This document shows, one piece after another, positions 6,653 to 10,756 of a stretch of DNA of 10,756 nucleotides. This DNA comes from Clostridia bacterium (GTDB lineage: Bacteria; Bacillota; Clostridia; Christensenellales; DTU072), in the NCBI GenBank assembly GCA_028701415.1, contig JAQVQU010000031.1, positions 5,737-16,492 of the forward strand, in the 5' to 3' direction. Every line of letters begins with the position of its first letter. Positions within the stretch are counted from its first letter, which is position 1. The notes below the pieces were generated by a model that was not told where the DNA came from, made no database searches, and saw only the letters and a program-made list of their open reading frames with translations. The translations under genes were made by a program, and so were the position numbers.

Positions 6653-7885
6653 TTAATCTAAGCTATATTTTCCTTCAAAAGGTTTTCTATCCTTCCATTT
6701 TCCATTCGTAAAATCTGGAATTTGGATAGGGGAATCCTCAATTATTGATTTTTCAGATAATGCGGTGATTGCCATCCAACTAGCTGAATCATAAACATCA
6801 ATCGGGGTTTCTGTTCGATCCCTAACAGCTTCCAGGAATGCTCTCAAAACTAGATAATCCATTCCGCCGTGTCCCCCTTTTACCCCTTCATTTTTAAATC
6901 TCTTCCATATCGGATGCATGTATCTTCGCAAATAAAGTGCTGCATTATTATAAAATAGTCTTGATAAGAAATGAAAATTATTATGTTTTTTGTCAATGAA
7001 AATCAAGTTTCCATCCTCTTGATATCTTGCCTTTGTTCCGCTTATTGAAAAACCTCTGCTATAAAATCTAGGTAAAGTTGTGTCTAGGGTAAGCGTTATT
7101 GTCTCACCGTTTAGGCACCTGATAACTGATGTAATAATATCTCCCTGCTTAAATACCGTATTGTACAAATCTAAATCATCTTTTTTTTCTTCATGGATAA
7201 AGTGACTTAATCCTCTTGCTTTCGAAGAGATAGAGTATACGCTTAGCATACGATTTCCTTTATTAATTTTTAGTATTTTTGCTATAGGTCCAAGTTCGTG
7301 AGTTGGATAGTTGTCGCAATTCCTTGAAATATAATTCCTTAATCTATAATGTCTATTCTCATTTCCATAAGCTACTTCTTTTCTTAAATCATGCATATAA
7401 CCACCAGAGCAGTGAATGATTTCCCCAAACATCCCCTTTTCCACCATATTTTTAACCATTAATTCATATTTGCCATAGCAACAATTTTCTAGCATCATAC
7501 AGGGTATCCCTGTATTTTCATAAGCTTCAACTAGTGAAAAACAATCTTTTATATCGTAAGCTCCCCCAACCTCTATCCCTGCATACTTACCAGAATTCAT
7601 AGCCTCTACGGCCATTTTAATATGCGTTTCCCAACTTGTGAGAATCAGTACCGCCTGCACTTGCTCATCCGCCAAGATAACCTTATAATCTGTTACAATA
7701 TCCGGTTTATACCCGGTATAATGGAAAACAGAAGCTTGCGCAGCTTCTGTCCTATCTTTGTATATATCACACAAATATTTAATCCTTACATCTTTCATTT
7801 TTGCAAGCATTTTTATTATTGAAGAGCCTCTAGCGCCCAATCCGATTACGCCCATGACAACGCATAAACTATTACTTTTTTCCAA
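6653..7885 (-). CDS. GH109-like NAD-dependent glycosidase (Gfo/Idh/MocA fold), probable alpha-N-acetylgalactosaminidase
   Basis: Characterised GH109 enzymes cleave alpha-linked GalNAc using a tightly bound NAD in a redox-elimination mechanism. The protein has 410 residues. The Rossmann nucleotide loop is GLGARG (15-20). Family-like blocks follow in order: ENCCYG (133-138) leading into ELMVKNMVEKGMFGE, YMHDLR (163-168), NYPTHELGP (192-200) and the late GGHGGMDY (337-344). These fit GH109 better than sugar or inositol dehydrogenases. No signal peptide or Tat motif is present, unlike many secreted Bacteroidota members, so it should act in the cytosol on an imported substrate. The start is TTG at 7885, with AGGGGG (7895-7900) nine bases upstream inside the end of the transporter gene; an ATG at codon 11 has no such site and would start right at the nucleotide-binding strand. 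It lies 5 bases after the GPH symporter stop, so the two form one operon. GalNAc specificity is inferred. Confidence 0.85.
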   Translation of the reverse strand: MEKSNSLCVVMGVIGLGARGSSIIKMLAKMKDVRIKYLCDIYKDRTEAAQASVFHYTGYKPDIVTDYKVILADEQVQAVLILTSWETHIKMAVEAMNSGKYAGIEVGGAYDIKDCFSLVEAYENTGIPCMMLENCCYGKYELMVKNMVEKGMFGEIIHCSGGYMHDLRKEVAYGNENRHYRLRNYISRNCDNYPTHELGPIAKILKINKGNRMLSVYSISSKARGLSHFIHEEKKDDLDLYNTVFKQGDIITSVIRCLNGETITLTLDTTLPRFYSRGFSISGTKARYQEDGNLIFIDKKHNNFHFLSRLFYNNAALYLRRYMHPIWKRFKNEGVKGGHGGMDYLVLRAFLEAVRDRTETPIDVYDSASWMAITALSEKSIIEDSPIQIPDFTNGKWKDRKPFEGKYSLD

Positions 7886-7890
7886 AGTTT

Positions 7891-9372
7891 CTATCCCCCT
7901 ATCTTTTCATTAGGCATAGAATCTTCCTCTTGGGTAAAGCCCTTCCCGATTCTTCTTTCTTCGATACTTTTCTTTATTTCAGAATAATACTTCCCATGGA
8001 GTTTATATGTTCTTGAATAAATAATTAAACCTATAGGCATTAAAGGAAGGGGAAGCAAAAACATAAAAGATCTAAGAATAAAAAGTGCCTTATCTGTTAC
8101 TTCGCCAGTAAATGTGTTTGTCATCAAATCAATTGTAGGCAAATCAGAGACAGCAACTCCAATACCTAAAATCAACATTGCAAAAGCGGCAGATGCTTTC
8201 AAAATTAAAGTCTGCAGAGAAATAACTAAACTATCCGATCTTTTCCCTGTTTTATATTCCCCATAATCAACAACATCCGTTATCATAACCATAGAAGTAA
8301 TCTGGTTCATTCCATTAGCCAACATAAGGGAAGAACCAGCTATAGAAAGCAATATTACATTTACTATTGGAATGCCGATTCCCGGAAAGGCAAAATATAT
8401 ACCGAAAATAAACGCCATCCCTATTCCAGCAAATAAATATGTCAATTTATATACCTTATCTCTAGAAATCTTCTTAGTAATCCATGTATAGAAAATCATT
8501 GCTACGCCCTGGACCGTACAGGCTAAAATATTAAAAAGGGCATAATTATTAAAGTTACCTAAATTTGCCGAGTCATATATGAATAAGTAAGTTGATTGAA
8601 GTATTGCAATATTTCCCCCTATAGTGAATAAAAGGTAACTCCAAGCAAACGACCTCATTTGATCATTATTCTTAAGCATCTTAAACATATCCCTAAACTT
8701 AACCGTTTGGCAGGGAAGAACATATCTTTCTTTTAGAGTAATTATTGGGAGCAAAAGACTTACTATTAATACTATTGCGCCCACCCCGGCAACCAACAGG
8801 TAACTTCTATAATCAGTGTTTCCAAATGAATTTTGCATTAATATAGCTCCACCAGACCCAATAATGAAGCCTCCAAAACCCCCTATTAGCCGAGATAAGC
8901 TTGAAACACTCTCCCTTTCATGAGGGGTATCCGCTATAGAAGGGACCATTCCCATAATAGGGACATCTATAACAGCGTAGCTTATTGCCCACAAAAAATA
9001 CATTGCTAAATAAAAGACATATTTAATTGGCATACCAGTTCCATCTGGAAGGGGTAAAAACATTACTATAAGAATTATAGAATTAATAATTGCCCCAACA
9101 AGAAGCCAAGGTCTGAATTTACCTAGCGGACTTTTTGTATTATTGACTATTGTCGCCATCAAAGGATCAAAAATTGCAGCTAGCAGCCTTACAATGCAAA
9201 AAGCAAACCCAACTACGATCCCATTAAGTCCCATAAAAGAGGTTAAATACAACATAGAATAAACATTGATCATGCCAAAGCTTATTTCCTTGCCTAAAGT
9301 GCCGATAGAATAAGATAACTTTTCTTTTAATGTAGTCTGGTCCTTAATCTTTATATTCCCTTTGTCCGACAT
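7891..9372 (-). CDS. GPH-family sugar:cation symporter (MelB-like)
   Basis: This is an inner-membrane importer of the glycoside-pentoside-hexuronide:cation symporter family (TC 2.A.2), major facilitator fold, about 12 membrane helices. It has 493 residues from the chosen start. MelB-like signatures are KLSYSIGTLGKE near the N-terminus (18-29), AIFDPLMATIVNNT (66-79) and GKFRPWLL (84-91) after helix II, and IDVPIMGMVPS (135-145) in helix IV. Asp69 and Asp136 match MelB Asp59 and Asp124, but the position of MelB Asp55 is Ala65. The start is ATG at 9372 because AGGGAG (9380-9385) is 7 bases upstream; the frame could be extended to a TTG at 9411, but that start would lie just beside the -10 box and has no binding site. 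A consensus promoter precedes it and the GH109 gene follows after 5 bases, so the substrate is probably a glycoside that enzyme cleaves. Confidence 0.93.
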   Translation of the reverse strand: MSDKGNIKIKDQTTLKEKLSYSIGTLGKEISFGMINVYSMLYLTSFMGLNGIVVGFAFCIVRLLAAIFDPLMATIVNNTKSPLGKFRPWLLVGAIINSIILIVMFLPLPDGTGMPIKYVFYLAMYFLWAISYAVIDVPIMGMVPSIADTPHERESVSSLSRLIGGFGGFIIGSGGAILMQNSFGNTDYRSYLLVAGVGAIVLIVSLLLPIITLKERYVLPCQTVKFRDMFKMLKNNDQMRSFAWSYLLFTIGGNIAILQSTYLFIYDSANLGNFNNYALFNILACTVQGVAMIFYTWITKKISRDKVYKLTYLFAGIGMAFIFGIYFAFPGIGIPIVNVILLSIAGSSLMLANGMNQITSMVMITDVVDYGEYKTGKRSDSLVISLQTLILKASAAFAMLILGIGVAVSDLPTIDLMTNTFTGEVTDKALFILRSFMFLLPLPLMPIGLIIYSRTYKLHGKYYSEIKKSIEERRIGKGFTQEEDSMPNEKIGG

Positions 9373-9379
9373 AAGTTCT

Positions 9380-9385
9380 CTCCCT
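9380..9385 (-). promoter_or_regulatory. Ribosome binding site deciding the symporter start
   Basis: AGGGAG with a 7-base spacer to the ATG at 9372. It rules against the longer TTG-initiated form beginning at 9411. Confidence 0.8.
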
Positions 9386-9410
9386 AGCAAATATTGATAT
9401 AAACAGGACA

Positions 9411-9439
9411 ATTATACTTTAAGGGTTACACAGTGTCAA
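9411..9439 (-). promoter_or_regulatory. Perfect-consensus sigma-A promoter of the symporter-glycosidase operon
   Basis: TTGACA (9439-9434) and TATAAT (9416-9411) are separated by exactly 17 bases; the predicted start site is near 9404, about 32 bases before the ATG. A small odd palindrome, ACAC-T-GTGT, overlaps the -35 box, and an inverted repeat ATATT-GCAA-AATAT lies just upstream at 9454-9467. Either could bind a repressor or activator, as expected for a sugar operon with so strong a core promoter. Confidence 0.85.
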
Positions 9440-9537
9440 TAATGGAAAAATTTATATTTTGCAATATTTTATCTGTTAATTCTCAAAGTAAATTCAAAAT
9501 TTAGAGAAAAATAGCAATTAAGTTGAATAATGGCAAG

Positions 9538-9561
9538 AAAAGCGTTAGAATTTATGCTTTT
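9538..9561. terminator. Possible weak bidirectional hairpin between dehydrogenase and symporter
   Basis: AAAAGC and GCTTTT are complementary arms around a 12-base loop, followed by T-rich sequence on either strand. Downstream of the short-chain dehydrogenase this could end its transcript, but the stem has only two G:C pairs. Confidence 0.3.
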
Positions 9562-9635
9562 TTGAAATTTTAAAAAATACATATGATTGCCTGCTAAATA
9601 TTACTCTTAATGATTTTTAAAACAGCGAATAATTT

Positions 9636-10418
9636 TTATCCATAAATTTTGCCTATCAAGAAAAGAGTAAGTCTGTAGGGCATTAATCTTATGAGAAATA
9701 CCAGAAACGCATATTTTACACCTCCTATCACGTATGGAGGCGGATTCTTTTTTCCTAATATTTTTATTATTAATTTTGAGATAGCCTCAGGTGGCATTCC
9801 GTTTTCCTCGTCTCGTTCCATGGCTGACACTGATTTATCGATCCTGTTTCCATATATTGGATCGTTGCTCTTGTTTTTAATACGAGATTGTGTAAATTCA
9901 GTTTTGACATCTCCAGGCAATATTGATGTAACTTTTATCCCAAATGGTTTTACTTCCAATCTTAAAGCATCAGAAAATGAACTCACTGCTGCTTTTGAGG
10001 CAGAATAAAAAGCCTGGAAAGGCAATGGAAATTTTGCAGCCGCAGAACTGATGTTAATTATAGAGCCTGATTTATTCTTTCTCATAATTGGAATAACTTC
10101 TTTTGTAACATAATACATACCCATAAAATTCACTGAAAATAATTGCTCTGCTGTAGAATTATCCGTATTTTCAATAGCACCCGATATTCCCATTCCCGCA
10201 TTATTTATTAAAATATCGATTCTTCCCTCTTTTTCAAAAATATACGCGATTGCTCTCTTTACTTCTTCGTAATCTGATATATCTGTTTTTATGTGTTCTA
10301 TTCCGTCGGGTTCTCTTCTAGAAAGATTGTAAATCTTATATCCCTTAGAATTCAGCATCTCTGCAGTTGTTTTCCCTATTCCTGAAGAAGCACCTGTTAT
10401 TACAACAACTTTTCCCAT
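9636..10418 (-). CDS. Short-chain dehydrogenase/reductase (SDR)
   Basis: This classical SDR oxidoreductase of 260 residues has TGASSGIG (8-15) for cofactor binding, NNAG (72-75), Asn97, a catalytic Ser in NISSAAA (124 or 125), and Tyr138 and Lys142 in YSASK. PGDVKTEF (168-175) follows. SRR after the second strand (33-35) suggests NADP(H) preference. The C-terminus is unusual for a soluble SDR: about 30 hydrophobic residues with a few Lys/Arg (228-258) could hold the enzyme at the membrane. The substrate is unknown; carbonyl or lipid-type substrates are possible. The start is supported by AAGGGGG (10424-10430), five bases upstream. It follows the CPBP gene by 14 bases, so both are probably in one operon whose promoter lies outside the window. 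Confidence 0.93.
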   Translation of the reverse strand: MGKVVVITGASSGIGKTTAEMLNSKGYKIYNLSRREPDGIEHIKTDISDYEEVKRAIAYIFEKEGRIDILINNAGMGISGAIENTDNSTAEQLFSVNFMGMYYVTKEVIPIMRKNKSGSIINISSAAAKFPLPFQAFYSASKAAVSSFSDALRLEVKPFGIKVTSILPGDVKTEFTQSRIKNKSNDPIYGNRIDKSVSAMERDEENGMPPEAISKLIIKILGKKNPPPYVIGGVKYAFLVFLIRLMPYRLTLFLIGKIYG

Positions 10419-10432
10419 ATAATCCCCCTTTT

Positions 10433-10756
10433 TTAAATTAGACCTGCTCTAGTAAATATAGAGATAAATAAATCCGTTGAAAAGCCTACTATTGCATGCA
10501 TAAAGAAGCTATACCAAATAGATCTTGTTCTATAGGCCGTATATCCGAAAGCAACCCCGGCAATAATAGCTGATGCCGTCTCCGCAAAAGGTTTCCCAAA
10601 ACCTGCTATCGAAGAATGTATTAACGCAGATATCATTGTAGAAACCATTATTGCTAATAATGGACCTCTTTTTTCCAAAGAAAACACTAGTAATCCCCTG
10701 AAGAGAAATTCCCAACCAATATAGTACGCTATATATGAAAGATAATATAAAAATAC
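10433..10756 (-). CDS. CPBP-family membrane protein (CAAX protease/bacteriocin-processing type), N-terminus cut by window edge
   Basis: The frame is open from the right edge to a TAA at 10433, giving 107 C-terminal residues with no start inside the natural protein; an internal GTG at 10687 is not the real start because conserved sequence lies upstream of it. The visible part is hydrophobic, with about three membrane segments. WEFLFRG (15-21) corresponds to motif 1 of the CPBP/Abi family (EExxxR), here with Trp in place of the first Glu. His47 in ALIHSS and His87 in FFMHAIV match the later conserved histidines, and Asp96 follows. Family members are intramembrane metalloproteases or relatives with roles in prenyl-protein processing or bacteriocin self-immunity; a specific role cannot be assigned here. 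It is followed 14 bases later by the SDR gene. Confidence 0.8.
   Translation of the reverse strand, partial: VFLYYLSYIAYYIGWEFLFRGLLVFSLEKRGPLLAIMVSTMISALIHSSIAGFGKPFAETASAIIAGVAFGYTAYRTRSIWYSFFMHAIVGFSTDLFISIFTRAGLI

Noticed and set aside
9372..9411. The 13-residue N-terminal extension of the symporter starting at TTG 9411
   Set aside because: It would start at or upstream of the predicted transcription start and lacks a ribosome binding site; the inner ATG has a strong one.
9532..9548. A catabolite (cre) site near the symporter operon, around AAAAGCGTTAGA
   Set aside because: At least three mismatches to the cre consensus, and about 100 bases upstream of the promoter; the match is too weak to claim.
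10530..10715. A 61-codon minus-strand frame inside the CPBP region
   Set aside because: It is a shifted frame of the CPBP gene; the correct frame carries WEFLFRG and the conserved His residues without interruption.

Overview
The window is AT-rich, and every gene in it reads on the minus strand. It looks like a chromosomal segment of a low-GC Gram-positive bacterium (Bacillota, probably a Clostridia-type lineage). The clues are a large SRP RNA with an Alu domain, two lipoproteins with lipobox signal peptides, strong purine-rich ribosome binding sites, sigma-A-type promoters (two of them perfect consensus), and TTG/GTG start codons. The standard genetic code fits, since Trp is TGG in the proteins. 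I cannot name the genus from this sequence.

Regions in transcription order, from high to low coordinates:
(1) 10756-9636: the end of a CPBP-type membrane protein is cut by the window edge and is followed 14 bases later by a short-chain dehydrogenase. The two are probably co-transcribed.
(2) 9439-6653: a perfect-consensus promoter drives a two-gene sugar unit. A GPH-family (MelB-like) symporter is followed after 5 bases by a GH109-type, NAD-dependent glycosidase of the Gfo/Idh/MocA fold. The glycosidase has no signal peptide, so the likely scheme is glycoside import followed by cytosolic cleavage.
(3) 6410-3973: an extended -10 promoter precedes an iron-dependent alcohol dehydrogenase and, 12 bases further on, the ribosome-splitting GTPase HflX.
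(4) 3911-3608: an independent promoter and the SRP RNA gene (ffs), about 264 nt.
(5) 3475-1: a perfect-consensus promoter with a very short leader starts a cluster made of a small Ig-like lipoprotein, prolyl-tRNA synthetase (proS) and a large lipoprotein of unknown family that runs off the left edge.

Most of the window is ordinary core and carbohydrate metabolism. The points worth a second look are the apical loop of the SRP RNA, which has lost the usual GGAA tetraloop; the proS gene sandwiched between two uncharacterised lipoproteins behind a consensus promoter; and the GPH/GH109 pair, whose transporter lacks one of the two helix II aspartates that bind the cation in MelB. I found no convincing mobile element, CRISPR array, tRNA, rRNA or defence system.
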